In this document: piece by piece, positions 23,221 through 35,267 of the stretch | Numbering within the stretch: the stretch's first letter is position 1 | Layout: the number at the start of each line of letters is the position of its first letter | NCBI RefSeq assembly: GCF_902167145.1 | Contig: NC_050097.1 | Span: 44,128,095-44,192,094, forward strand | DNA from: Zea mays | Taxonomy: Eukaryota; Streptophyta; Magnoliopsida; Poales; Poaceae | Direction of reading: 5' to 3' | DNA: 64,000 nucleotides | Notes under the pieces: model-generated | Database searches by the model: none | What the model saw: the letters and a program-made list of their open reading frames with translations, nothing else | What the model was told of the DNA's origin: nothing | Program-made: the position numbers and the translations under genes

Positions 23221-25493
23221 TCAAAAGAAATTCCTAGAATCAAGAATATTTAGCTCATGCCTAAGTTTGTTAAAGGTTTGTTCATCAAGTGGCTTGGTAA
23301 AGATATTGGCTAATTGATCTTTAGTGTTAATATATGCAATCTCGATATCTCCCTTTTCTTGGTGATCCCTTAGAAAATGAAATCGAATGGCTATGTGTTT
23401 AGTGCGGCTATGTTCAACAGGATTATCCGCCATGCGGATTGCACTCTCATTATAACATAGAAGAGAAACTTTGGTTAATTTGTAACCGTAGTCCCTAAGG
23501 GTTTGCCTCATCCAAAGTAGTTGCGCGCAACAATGACCTGCGGCAATGTACTCGGCTTCGGCGGTAGAAAGAGCTACGGAATTTTGCTTCTTTGAAGCCC
23601 AAGACACCAAGGATCTTCCCAAGAACTGGCAAGTCCCCGATGTGCTCTTTCTATGAATTTTACACCCCGCCCAATCGGCATCCGAATAACCAATCAAATC
23701 AAAAGTGGATCCCCTAGGATACCAAAGCCCAAACTTAGGAGTATGAACTAAATATCTCAAGATTCGTTTTACGGCCGTAAGGTGAGCTTCCTTAGGGTCG
23801 GCTTGGAATCTTGCACACATGCATACGGAAAGCATAATGTCCGGTCGAGATGCACATAGATAGAGTAAAGAGCCTATCATCGACCGGTATACCTTTTGAT
23901 CGACGGATTTACCTTTCGTGTAGAGGTCGAGATGCCCATTGGTTCCTATGGGTGTCTTGATGGGCTTGGCATCCTTCATCCCAAACTTGTTTAGAATGTC
24001 TTGAATATACTTCGTTTGGCTAATCAAGGTGCCCTCTTGGAGTTGCTTCACTTGAAATCCCAAGAAATACTTCAACTCCCCCATCATCGACATCTCGAAT
24101 TTCTTTGTCATGATCCTACTAAATTCCTCACATGTAGATTCGTTAGTAGACCCAAATATGATATCATCAACATAAATTTGGCATACAAACAAATCGTTCT
24201 CAAGAGTTTTAGTAAATAAAGTAGGATCGGCTTTTCTGACTTTGAAGCCATTAGTGATAAGAAAATCTCTAAGGCATTCATACCATGCTCTTGGGGCTTG
24301 CTTGAGCCCATAAAGCGCCTTAGAGAGTTTATACACATGATTAGGATACTCACTATCTTCAAAGCCGGGAGGTTGCTCAACATAGACCTCTTCCTTGATT
24401 GGTCCGTTGAGGAAGGCACTTTTCACGTCCATTTGGTAAAGCTTAAAGCCATGGTAAGTAGCATAGGCAAGTAATATGCGAATTGACTCAAGCCTAGCTA
24501 CTGGTGCATAGGTTTCACCGAAATCCAAACCTTCGACTTGGGAGTATCCTTTGGCCACAAGTCGGGCTTTGTTCCTTGTCACCACACCATGCTCGTCTTG
24601 CTTGTTGCGAAAAACCCATTTGGTTCCTACAACATTTTGGTTAGGATGTGGAACCAAATGTCATACCTCATTCCTAGTGAAGTTGTTGAGCTCCTCCTGC
24701 ATCGCCACCACCCAATCCGAATCTTGTAGTGCTTCCTCTACCCTGTGTGGCTCAATAGAGGAAACAAAAGAGTAATGCTCACAAAAATGTGCAACACGAG
24801 ATCTAGTGGTTACCCCCTTATGAATGTCGCCGAGGATGGTGTTGACGGGGTGATCTCGTTGTATTGCTTGGTGGACTCTTGGGTGTGGCGGTTTTGGTTC
24901 TTCATCCTCCTTGTCTTGATCATTTGTATCTCCCCCTTGATCATTGTCGTTATCTTGAGGTGGCTCATCATTTTGATCTTCTTCTTCATCAACTTGAGCC
25001 TCATCCTCATTTTGAGTTGGTGGAGATGCTTGCGTGGAGGAGGATGGTTGATCTTGTGCATTTGGAGGCTCTTCGGATTCCTTAGGACACACATCCCCAA
25101 TGGACATGTTCCTTAGAGCGATGCACGGAGCCTCTTCATCACCTATCTCATCAAGATCAACTTGCTCTACTTGAGAGCCGTTAGTCTCATCAAACACAAC
25201 GTCACAAGAAACTTCAACTTGTCTAGAGGACTTGTTAAAGACTCTATATGCCCTTGTGTTTGAATCATATCCTAGTAAAAAGCCTTCTACAGTCTTAGGA
25301 GCAAATTTAGGTTTTCTACCTCTTTTAACAAGAATAAAGCATTTGCTACCAAAGACTCTAAAATATGAAATATTTGGCTTTTTACCGGTTAGGAGTTCGT
25401 ATGATGTCTTCTTGAGGATTCGGTGTAGATACAACCGGTTGATGGCGTAGCAGGCGGTGTTGACCGCCTCGGCCCAAAACCGATCCGACGTCT
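23221..25493 (-). pseudogene. Element E pol: integrase C-terminus, reverse transcriptase and RNase H
   Basis: From 25493 to 24661 the frame encodes the end of integrase (YELLTGKKPNISYFRVFG) and an acidic Gln/Asp/Glu-rich linker. A TGA at 24658-24660 replaces what was probably a Trp codon. The same frame then runs 478 codons to 23221. It holds RT ([10 protein letters not shown], the [18 protein letters not shown] region, [13 protein letters not shown], and the active-site loop YVDDIIFG with its Asp pair) and RNase H ([28 protein letters not shown], ending IFTKPLDE). The upstream end is cut by the CACTA element. Removing that element and one TGT duplication joins this frame to the integrase frame at 33694 without a shift. 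Confidence 0.9.
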
Positions 25494-25496
25494 TGT

Positions 25497-25690
25497 CACT
25501 ACAACTTTTTATGCCTTCTATGACGAATATACAATGACACTAAGCAAATTTGTCATAAATTAGTTGTGTTTATGACGTTTTCTATGAGATGATCTGATCT
25601 AGTGACAAAAAAAATTCTTGCGTCATTAAAATCCATTAAAATCGTCATTGTTTGAAATGGATGCAACTTTGTGACGATATGTTATGACAA
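25497..25690. repeat. Left terminal and subterminal repeats of the CACTA element
   Basis: The CACTACAA terminus is followed by many ATGACG, GTCATAA and TGTCATAAA motifs in both orientations. In En/Spm such motifs bind the TNPA protein; that role is inferred here from family knowledge. Confidence 0.7.
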
Positions 25691-25712
25691 TATACGTTGG
25701 TCATATGAGTAA

Positions 25713-25987
25713 ATCATCATAACTCCCTTTTTTACTGAGAGCTCTGGGACCCTGACAATATTAGGCGACTTTGGTATTTTGTCATAGTTTTATAAATTAT
25801 TTAATATGAAAAATAGTTCTCCCCACATTCTAAAATATAATTCATTTTTGATCATCATAACTCCCTTTTTTACTTTGAGCTCGGGGACCCTGACAATATT
25901 AGGCGACATTTGGTATTTTGTCATAGTTTTATAAATTATTTAATATGAAAAATAGTCCTCCCCACATTCTAAAATATAATTCATTTT
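25713..25987. repeat. Tandem duplication of a 138 bp unit in the CACTA element
   Basis: The segment starting ATCATCATAACTCCC at 25713 repeats at 25851 with only a few substitutions (TTACTGAGAG against TTACTTTGAG, AGTTCTCC against AGTCCTCC). Two copies in direct tandem, non-coding. Confidence 0.85.
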
Positions 25988-27151
25988 CGATTAATTTTTT
26001 TCAATAATTAACTTTTTGAATGTAGTTTGTATACATGTATACGAATAAATTTGAACAAAAAGGCGTTAGAAAGAAGTATATTTATCACTAGCCCCATTGA
26101 TTACATGGCATGAGTTGGTTTAAAAGGTAATTTTAGACCGGCTAATATTTAGTTTACATGGCATTATTTTTTATGGCTCGCTACTTTCTGGTTAAAATTA
26201 GTAGGAAAAAGGAAGAAACACTTGCTAGTTACTGTTGCATTTGATAAAAAAAGAAATACTTGCTTTTTTGCACTTTTAATTTGTAAAAAAAACTAATGCA
26301 AACTTCTGGATAGAACCTGAGATCTGATAGTTCCCTTCATTCATCTCTTCCACTAGACCATTTGAGTGGCTACGAATAAAATAGCATCTCTTTATATACA
26401 TATACATTTGAACTGCAAAATAAAATAAAAGTGACGGACTCGAACTCAACCTCTGCAGGTCCGATTAGAGCCAAAGCCCCGGCTGCTTCTGTTGGCTGCG
26501 GCGCCGGTGCCGACGTCGGCGGGAGACCTGTACATCTACTACGACTGGGAGGTCTCCTACATCTCAGCGCAGCCCCTTGGTGTTAACAGAAGGTGTTGCT
26601 CGTCCCTCCCCTCTCATCCCTTGCATTCCTGCAACAGCGGCTCGACCTTGACATCGGCGGTTGCAATAGGTGATTGGCATCAATGGCTAGTGATAATATT
26701 ATTTATTTTATGTCTTGATTTCATTCAATGTCATAGAAAAGTAATCACTTGTCAATTCATTGTTTTTTGTCCATGATGCTACATAATAGTAATCGCTGGG
26801 ACTTAAATTAGATTTCTGATCATGTGCGCCAAGATTAATTCAACAAACTCATGGTAATTCCTGCTTCAAGATGTATTTTGGATACTTTTGTCCTTCCAAA
26901 TTTGTTATCCTCCATTTAAGTAAAACATATACATGATACCTCATTGCTCTGTTGCGTTGCACTAACGCTGTTTTAGAGTCTGAGGATGCCTTGGTGGCTA
27001 TGGTATGTCATAGGGTTTGTTGATAATTAGTATTTGTATAGTTAAATATATTCATAATTGTTTATTTTTGCAAACAGTGTTAATGAGTAATAGTTGAGTT
27101 ATTGAGAGTGAGATAATCTAATAAATGTTGTATCATTTAAATGTATGGCAG
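25988..27151. other. CACTA 5' non-coding region
   Basis: This lies between the subterminal repeats and the transposase gene. It is AT-rich except for a GC-richer patch at 26470-26680. No conserved ORF was recognised; a promoter for the transposase gene is expected here but no specific box is claimed. Confidence 0.4.
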
Positions 27152-30057
27152 ATGGACAGGTCTTGGATCAATACTAGGCTTTTCAGCAAGCGATATCTAG
27201 CCGGGGTGGATGAGTTCATGAAGTTTATAGAAGAGCGATTTACTGAAACTGAGGAGATCCTATGTCCATGTCGAAAGTGCTTGAATCAACTTTATAAAAA
27301 TAAATCACAAGTAGAGAATCACTTATATATTAATGGGATGGCGAGCACATACACAACATGGATACATCATTGGGAGCCACTATTGAATGCCAGATTAAAT
27401 GAAAATGTTGACCATATAGATGAACAACATAGCTTCAATGAGGATGCTTGTATGAATGAGTTTGAACAAGATAACCTTGATGATAGATTACTGGAAATGG
27501 TGCATGAGTTGTTCACATCTGAAGAAGGTGCACAAAAGTCTATGTTTGCAGTTGTTTTAGACGAGATGAAGCAGACGATTCACCCAGGTTCACCATTCAC
27601 AAAATTTTCTTTTGTGGTTAGGTTACTTCATATCAAGTCATTTTATCGGATAAGCAATGTGGCGTTCACTGGAATTTTGAAGTTGTTATCATTGTCGTTC
27701 CCACAATGTTGCCTTCCTGCATCTTATAATGAAGCAAAGGAACTTATTCGTGTATTGGGACTTGGTTATGAGTCAATCCATGTGTGTCCAAATAATTGTG
27801 TTTTGTTTCAGAAGGATTATGCAGAAAAAGATGAATGCCCAGTGTGTGGAGAATCTAGATGGAAAGATGGTGAAGGTAAAAGTAAGAGTCCTCGGAAGGT
27901 ACTGCGACATTTTCCGTTGATTCCTAGGTTGAAAAGAATGTTTTCCTCAAAAAAAATATCTGAGGATGCACAATGGCACAAGTTGAAGAGGAAAGTTGAG
28001 GAAAATGAGCTTAACCATCCAGCGGATGGTAAGGCATGGAAGGACTTTGATAAGCAACACAATTGGTTTGCAGAAGATCCAAGGAATATCAGGCTTGGTC
28101 TTGCAACAGATGGTTTCAATCCATTTGGGAAAATGAGCTCCTCTTATAGTATGTGGCCTGTTTTTGTTATCCCTTACAACTTTCCTCCATGGGTATGTGT
28201 CGAGCAATCAAACTTCATGATGTGTATACTCATCCCAGGCAAAGAATGCCCTGGAAAGGATTTTGATGTCTTTTTAGAGCCACTAATTGACGAGTTGCTA
28301 GATCTCTGGTTAGGCGTCAATACTATTGATGCAAGAGTTGGTAAAGAGTTCATTCTACATGCTGCAGTGCTATGGTGCATCCATGATTATCCAGCTCTGA
28401 GCACGTTGTCAGGTAGAGTCACCAGAGGGTATTATGCATGTTTGCATTGCGACAAAAATCCCTGCTCTAGAAGAATACGAAATAAGATCTGCTATATAGA
28501 GCATCGACGATTCCTTGGAAAGGACCATCCATGGAGAAAGAAGAAAGACTTTGATGGGAAAGTTGAAACTCGTGACAAGCCAGAGGCATTTAGTGAAGCT
28601 GAGTTGAAGCAGCAATTGGACAGGGTCAAGGATGTTAGACCAGGAAAGCATCCTCAAAACAAGAAGAGAAAGCGGGATGCAAATGATGGCCAATGTTGGA
28701 AGAAAAGGTCATGTTTGTGGGATTTGCCTTACTGGGTAGGTTTGAAACTGCGGCATAACCTTGATGTGATGCACATCGAAAAAAATATATGTGAGTCAAT
28801 TCTTGGTACATTATTAGGTATTCCCGGGAAATCAAAGGGTAGTGTTAATGCTAGGCTTTATATGGAAGACATGGGTATAAGAAAATCTTTGCACTTGAAG
28901 CGTGATGGAGATTCATATAACGCTCCTCCTGCTCCATACACAATGGATAAAAACAGAAGCTTGCTTTCTATGACTTTATAAGAAGTGTAAAGTTTCCAGA
29001 TGGATATGCTTAGAACCTAGCAACATGCATTACTACTGATGGATGCAACCTCCAAGGGTTAAAAACTCATGATTGCCATATAATATTGCAACGGATTTTT
29101 TACCTGTCGCTCTACGAGGAATCATGGATAATGACATGTACATAGCAATTGCTGATCTAGGTAACTTCTTTCAGCAATTATGTGCTAGGACATTAAAGTT
29201 AAGTGTTTTGCATAGAATGAAATCTAAAATCCCAATTGTTCTATGCAAGCTTGAAAAAATATTTCCTCCTGCATTTTTTGATGTCATGGTCCACTTAACT
29301 GTCCATTTAGCTGATGAAGCTATCCTGAGAGGACCAGTGCAATATGGTTGGATGTACCCAGTCGAAAGACGGTTATATACTTTGAAGCATTCTGTGAGGA
29401 ACATGGCACGACCTGAAGGCTCAATTGCTGAAGCATATGTTGTTGATGAATGCTTGATTGCTTGTTCGCGGTATTTTGATGATCTCGACACACGGCATAA
29501 TCGGGAGGGCAGGAACAGAGAGCGTGTTGATATGAGCAAGGGTGATTTATCTGTTTTCCAACATGGAGTCGATTTACTCAGAGCTCATACGGTTACATAC
29601 CAAGAAAATATATATGACAAGATGGTTTGGTATGTGTTAAACAATTGTCCGGAGGTTGAACAATATATAGAGTACGTCTTCCTATCTACAATTTCTACAA
29701 TTTCACTTCTGGTGTCTACAAAACCTACTAATTTTATGAGCTAATTGTCTATTCAAAAATGCTTTGCAGGTTATACAGAAAGGAGCTAGAGAACGAAGGA
29801 AATCAAGATATTGAAAAAACCATTGAGAAACAATTTGCTATCTGGTTTAAGAACCATGTGAGTTGTTGTTGCATATTGTCTTTAACCATTTTTAGTGGTT
29901 CAAGATGTTTTAACTATCTTGGGGAATTATGTGTACAGATTGCAACTCTACGGTTTGTGAATGGCGAAGATGTAAGTGATGACTTATACGCTTTGTCATG
30001 TCAACCAGATCTGCGTATAAGAATATTTTCAGCATGTATTGTTGGTGGTGTACGCTT
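27152..30057 (+). pseudogene. Tnp2/TNPD-type CACTA transposase, disrupted
   Basis: The ATG at 27152 (MDRSWINTR) follows a CAG that looks like a splice acceptor. The first 610 codons are open. They hold a Transposase-associated domain with the paired Cys motif CPCRKC (about residue 40), then the Transposase_21 core, with a CPVCGESRW zinc-binding-like motif, DGFNPFG, GYYACLHCDKNP and LDVMHIEKN. After 28960 the frame slips. The other frame continues through a TAG (about 29009-29011) and slips again near 29094. It then reads an open DUF4218 domain (29096-29670; residues such as VHLADEA and YPVERRLYTLK). A last intron (about 29857-29939) leads to the C-terminal VSDDLYALSCQP motif. Two frameshifts and a stop make the protein non-functional. 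Confidence 0.85.
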
Positions 30058-30409
30058 CCACACTACACTACACATCCTAGTTCAACAGCTACCACAAACC
30101 AAGAATCCACCCAAAACATTACTTCTGCAACACAATTTACTTCAAGTGCAGCCGCTGAACAAAATTACACCCAAGGCATGACTGCTGCTGCACAAGCTAA
30201 TTCTCCCATACAAGCTGACATCAGCGACCACATTGCAGATGAAGGCAAGTGATTATTTATATATGTAATTTCAATTCGATTGTTATTCAATAAATTTATT
30301 AGTTTATCCTAGGCTAGTGAACCTGCATAAGTAATTCAAGTTGTAAGTATATGTCCAATTATTTTTTAGATTTGGCACTAAATTGCTTTTTACTCACTCC
30401 AATAACTAG

Positions 30410-32895
30410 AATTGGTACCAAGGCAAAGAAGTATGGGCAAACAACTTGAATCCTTGAGCAGAGGGTTAGGCACTAAGATTCCAATCCAAATTTATGATGG
30501 AAAGCGAAGGCCAGAACCCCCTATTCAGGCCGCAAAGTTTGCATCAGAGGGTGGGATCATACTCAGGCAACATATTCCAATATTTCCACACTGGAAGGAG
30601 TACAAGAAGCAAGAGAACGAGGGTAAAATTACAGACTATATTGGCAAGCTTGCTGTAAGTCAATATTTGCATCACTTGTTCAATTACAGTATATTGTCCT
30701 TTTCAATCAAGTATTCTAAAGTCACCACTTTTTACTAGGGTCAATTCACCATGGATGTGGACAGTAAGGCAGTCAAAGATGCATGTGTTGATATGATAAA
30801 AGGAGGGCAGCGCCAGATGAGGTATAGGCTAAAAAGGAAGTACTTCACCGGGGTTCCTGCAAATCAAGTGAGGACTACATCGCCTGTTCCATGTATGACT
30901 GATGACCAATGGAAAGATTTGGTACAAATGTGGTCTACCCCAAACCACAAGGTATTTGTGATCAAGCTCCATTTCATCCCTCAACATAATTAACTTTTTC
31001 ATCCTTTTCCAAGTGATGTATGTGTTGATAGTATTGTGCTTCCTAAAGTCGCATACATAAACTTAGCTAGGAGTGAAAGACTCAATGATGAATTATAGTT
31101 CGGTTAAGAAAATGGATGAGATTGTGCAATCATCATAAATAGTTTCACAATATAATTAATTATATATATTTCTCTACCTTACAGTTTCATTTTACACGCA
31201 GAACAATTGTGTCAAGAACAAACTTAATCGTGAGAAGGTGCAATTTCCACAGTGCATAGGATCTCAATCCTACATTGCAAAATCCTATGTAGTGGTAAGA
31301 AATTGTTATGTGTGGATGAACTCGTTGCTTGTCAAATTCTTGGTTAATGTATGAATGGGTACTGCTACTACCTACCAACACGGTCACCTTAATATCTCTA
31401 ATATTTAGACTACATCATTGCTTTTTTAACGTATGCACTACTTCTTCTTGGTTGTTTTTTATTTTCAACAACCATTTTGTGTATTTACAATTCCTAACTA
31501 GAGTACGGTCTTTAAAATACATATGATGCCTTCAAATATAATTGTTTTTGCTAGCAGATCTTGTGCTTTGACTGAGTTAATTGCTTATTCAGTTGATTAT
31601 ATAGTCATGTTAACCGCATAAATGACTCGATACACATTAAATCATCACCAAATTCTAGAATAAAACATGTAGAGTTGTACCACAATAGCTAGAAATATGC
31701 AGTCTCAGGTTCCCATCTTTGAACTCCTAGTCAGATAGCTGAAGGTCATGTACATAAAAGAACGTTGAGGTTGGGGAGAGTTCGATTTCAAAAGATGTAA
31801 CTGCAGTGAACCTCTGACTAACCTGTAGTGATTACAGTGCTCCTACAAGCCTTCAGATGCTTGTAGCAGCAGCTACATCTGCTGCAACTAGTTGCTTGGA
31901 AGCTTTTTATTGAAACTATTTTGGCCGCATCTAATTTTTTTATATTGAGCTTGCTACACAGTAATTGCTGATTTAGGTACTGCTAAGCAGCTGAGCTACA
32001 TCTGCTGTAACCAGTTGCTTGGAAGCTATTCACTCTAATTGTTTTGGCTGCATATCTAATTTTTTTATATTGGGCCAGTTGTGCAGCTATTGCTGCATCA
32101 GGTACTGCTGAGCAGCTAGATTATGTAGTAGCAGCCACAGTTGGTGAAAAAAGCACAAGCAAGCAGAATTTAAAGCTAAAATGATGCACAATAGTTAGAA
32201 CCTATAAAAACTACATACCCAGTTCAGTTCTTAATATGTCTACATGTTGTTACAATTCAATAATCTAAATCTCAACCTGTAGCTTCTGTTTTGATCAACC
32301 ATGCTCACCAAATTTATTTGACATCATTTTAGAGGCAAGAAAAATATAAAGATATGGAACCTAGTGCAATTGATCTTTTCAAGGAGATGCATTGCAGCAA
32401 GAAGAAAGGATTTAGTGAGGCCGTTCAGAAAGCTATAGTAAGTACATGTTTTCTCTCTTTGTTACCAGTCTCCAACATGAATTCTAATATATTAAGTTTC
32501 AATATTTATGTTAGGGTGATATGGAAGCAATGGTGGCAACACCAGTTGAAGATGGACAGCATGTGCTGTCTTCGACAGAAGTTGTTTCCAATGTGCTACC
32601 GGGTTCAAGTAAATTTCTTCACAATGCTGGCCTTTTACCTGCCTCCAAGAGAAGCAATACAAGGACTATCTCGACAAGGATGCAAGAGCTTCAGACTCAA
32701 TTGGACACTGAGAGGCAAGAAAAAAATGGATTTCGAGAAGAAATGGAAACCTTAAAGGCCCAGTCACAAGCATCTGAGGCAACCATTGCTAATCAATCGA
32801 CTGAGATTGCAGATTTGAAGAAGTCCTTATCAGAAAATAACAGTCTCCTTCGACAAATATTAAGCATCAATCGTGGCCAGATGACTCCTCCTTAA
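30410..32895 (+). CDS. TNPA-like CACTA accessory transposase (Transposase_24 type)
   Basis: Five exons with canonical GT-AG introns keep one open frame: 30410-30654, 30739-30951, 31202-31294, 32333-32437 and 32515-32895 (TAA). An upstream exon ending near 30243 (codons for QADISDHIADE) probably precedes them, joined by an intron whose donor would be GC rather than GT. The N-terminus is therefore uncertain. The central exons contain FASEGGIILRQHIPIFPHWK and the basic MIKGGQRQMRYRLKRKYF region, typical of the plant En/Spm Transposase_24 family. The last exon is a predicted coiled coil (MQELQTQLDTERQEKNGF and following heptads), suited to dimerisation. In En/Spm this protein binds subterminal repeats and brings the ends together. 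No stop is seen in the five exons, unlike the neighbouring transposase. Confidence 0.75.
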
Positions 32896-33159
32896 GTATG
32901 CTTGCTAGGGTGTTGGTGTCAACCATCCTGAAGATCGATCTCACAAAACTTTAGACCTCATTTTATCCTTATGCTTGCTGTAGAAATTAATAGGAACTAC
33001 AACTTGTTCTATTGTTCACTTGTTATAGAGGATTATGAATCATGTTTAATGTTAAAAGCTTATGTGTTGGATGCATTATGCTTGAAATATATGTGGATAT
33101 TGTTACTTTGGATGTTTGTAAAAAATATGTGCATTATGTGTTGGATGGTTTTGGGCATC
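32896..33159. other. 3' region of the TNPA-like gene
   Basis: AT-rich sequence after the TAA, presumably the 3' UTR. No gene is seen. Confidence 0.4.
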
Positions 33160-33690
33160 AAGCATTAGTGACGAATCAAAATGTCAGAATGTGATTGCCA
33201 CATCAGGTGCTCTGTCACTGTTTTTATGACAAAATATTCGTCATAGTTTATTTGACATGTCAGCTGCCATGTCATCTGCCACCTCATTCATCTTATGACA
33301 AAACATATTGTCACAAAGTTGTTGCCACATCAGCACCCACGTAAGCTCATTTATGACGAATATATTCGTCATAAAAATGTGCCACGTCACTTGCCACGTC
33401 ATTTAGCCATATCATCAGACATGTGGCAACCGGTCTCATGGTACAATTAGTGACGTTTTTGCTCCACATTTATGACAAATTGGAGTGTCATAGATTTAAT
33501 GACGAACTTTAAGGTCGTCACTAAATTTATGACGTTTTTAAACCATTTGTCACAAAGGTTGCTTTAACATGGAGCTTCTGTGACGATAGCAGTTTTGTCA
33601 TAAAGACGTCACAACTGAGCAAACTATGACAAAAAAACCACTGTTTGTGACGTAATACAAATGTCATAGAAGGTAACATGTGTTGTAGTG
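33160..33690. repeat. Right subterminal repeat array and terminus of the CACTA element
   Basis: More than a dozen copies of TTATGAC, GTCATAA, TGACGAAT or close variants occur in both orientations over about 500 bp, together with repeated GCCACGTCA/GCCACATCA motifs. The array ends in TTGTAGTG, the inverse of the CACTACAA start. Confidence 0.85.
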
Positions 33691-33693
33691 TGT

Positions 33694-34660
33694 ACTCATC
33701 AAGCATGGTTCTTGTCATGTCCAATAGAGTTCTATTCTTCCTCTCCACTACACCATTTTGTTGTGGTGTGTAGGGAGAAGAGAACTCATGCTTGATTCCC
33801 TCCTCCTCAAGGAAGCCTTCAATTTGAGAGTTCTTGAACTCCGTCCCGTTGTCGCTTCTAATTTTCTTGATCCTTAAGCCGAACTCATTTTGAGCCCGTC
33901 TCAAGAATCCCTTTAATGTCTCTTGGGTATGATATTTTTCCTGTAAAAAGAACACCCAAGTGAAGCGAGAATAATCATCCACTATAACTAGACAGTACTT
34001 ACTCCCGCCGATGCTTATATAAGCTATCGGGCCGAATAGGTCCATGTGTAGGAGTTCCAGTGGCCTGTCAGTCGTCATGATGTTCTTGTGTGGATGATGA
34101 ATACCAACTTGCTTCCCTGCTTGGCATGCGCTACAAATCATGTCTTTCTCAAAATGAACATTTGTTAATCCTAAAATGTGCTCTCCCTTTAGAAGCTTAT
34201 GAAGATTCTTCATCCCAACATGGGCTAGTCGGCGGTGCCAGAGCCAACCCATGTTAGTCTTAGCAATTAAGCAGGTGTCGAGTTCAGCTCTATCAAAATC
34301 TACCAAGTATAGCTGACCCTCTAACACTCCCTTAAATGCTATTGAATCATCACTTCTTCTAAAGACATTGACACCTACATCAGTAAAAAGACAGTTGTAG
34401 CCCATTTGACATAATTGAGATACAGAAAGCAAATTGTAATCTAAAGAATCTACAAGAAAAACATTGGAAATGGAATGGTCAGGTGATATAGCAATTTTAC
34501 CCAAACCTTTGACCAAACCTTGGTTTCCATCCTCGAATGTGATAGCTCGTTAGGGATCTTGGTTTTTCTCGTAGGAGGAGAACATTTTCTTCTCCCCTAT
34601 CATGTGGTTTGTGCACCCGCTATCGATGATCCAACTTGAGCCCCCGGATGCATAAACCTA
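33694..34660 (-). pseudogene. Element E pol: protease and integrase
   Basis: On the minus strand the frame begins after TAG 34660 with the aspartic protease motif WIIDSGCTNHM (catalytic Asp in DSG). An in-frame TAA near 34551 follows, then a long open stretch from 34516 (MVKGLGKIAIS). It contains a GAG-pre-integrase-like region (WHRRLAHVGMKNL, with the His and Cys residues of the zinc-binding HHCC motif), and the integrase core with DLFGPI, VDDYSRFTWV, SDNGTEF and SPYTPQQNGVVERKNRT (catalytic Asp, Asp, Glu). The core is cut at 33694 by the CACTA element. The residues beyond 33694 in the annotated frame are CACTA sequence. Confidence 0.88.
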
Positions 34661-34670
34661 CAAAACAAGT

Positions 34671-35262
34671 TTAGTTCTTGACTTTAGGTACCCAAATGGT
34701 TTTGGGTCCTTTGGCATTAGACACAAGAACTTTGGGTACCCAAACACAAGTTTTTGACCCCTTGTGCTTGCCCCCAACATACTTGGCAACTACCTTGCCT
34801 GATTTGTTGGTTAGCACATATGAAGCATCAAAAGTTTTAAATGAAATGCTATGGTCATTTGATGCACTAGGAGTTTTCTTCTTAGGCAACTTAGCACGGT
34901 TTGGTTGCCTAGAACTAGATGTCTCACCCTTATACATAAAAGCATGATTAGGGCCAGAGTGAGACTTCCTAGAGTGAATTCTCCTAATTTTGTCCTCAAG
35001 ATAACCGGCAGGGTATAAAATGTAACCCTCGTTATCCTGAGGCATGGGAGCCTTGCCCTTAACAAAGTTTGTCAATCTTTTAGGAGGGGCATTAAGTTTG
35101 ACATTGTCCCTGTTTTGGAAGCCAATGCCATCCTTGATCCCTGGGCGTCTCCCACTATAGAGCATGCTTCTAGCAAATTTAAACTTTTCATTTTCTAAGT
35201 CATGCTCATTTATTTTAGCATTAAGTTGAGCTATGTGATCATTTTGTTTCTTAATTAAAGCT
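34671..35262 (-). pseudogene. Element E gag C-terminal part
   Basis: The open minus-strand frame lies between the solo LTR (35268) and a stop at 34671. It encodes a Lys-rich segment with repeated WVPK motifs (TCVWVPKVLVS, KTIWVPKVKN) and an ARSMLYSGRRPGIKDG motif, characteristic of the gag tail of Opie/Ji-type Sireviruses. The pol frame that follows is different from the gag frame. Whether that is ancestral for the family or a mutation cannot be decided here. Confidence 0.75.
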
Positions 35263-35267
35263 AGGTG

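Larger units (their letters stand above)
25497..33690 (+). mobile_element. CACTA (En/Spm-type) DNA transposon, 8194 bp
   Basis: It begins CACTACAACTTTT and ends GTGTTGTAGTG, giving CACTACAA terminal inverted repeats. It is flanked by the 3 bp duplication TGT (25494-25496 and 33691-33693), as CACTA elements produce. It carries subterminal TTATGAC/GTCATAA repeats at both ends, a Tnp2-type transposase gene (broken) and a TNPA-like gene with open exons. Both genes read on the plus strand, opposite to the host element E. It interrupts the integrase coding region of E. Confidence 0.95.

Noticed and set aside
24745..25116. Plus-strand ORF with many hydrophobic residues
   Set aside because: It is the reverse complement of the acidic linker of the copia pol and has no independent support.
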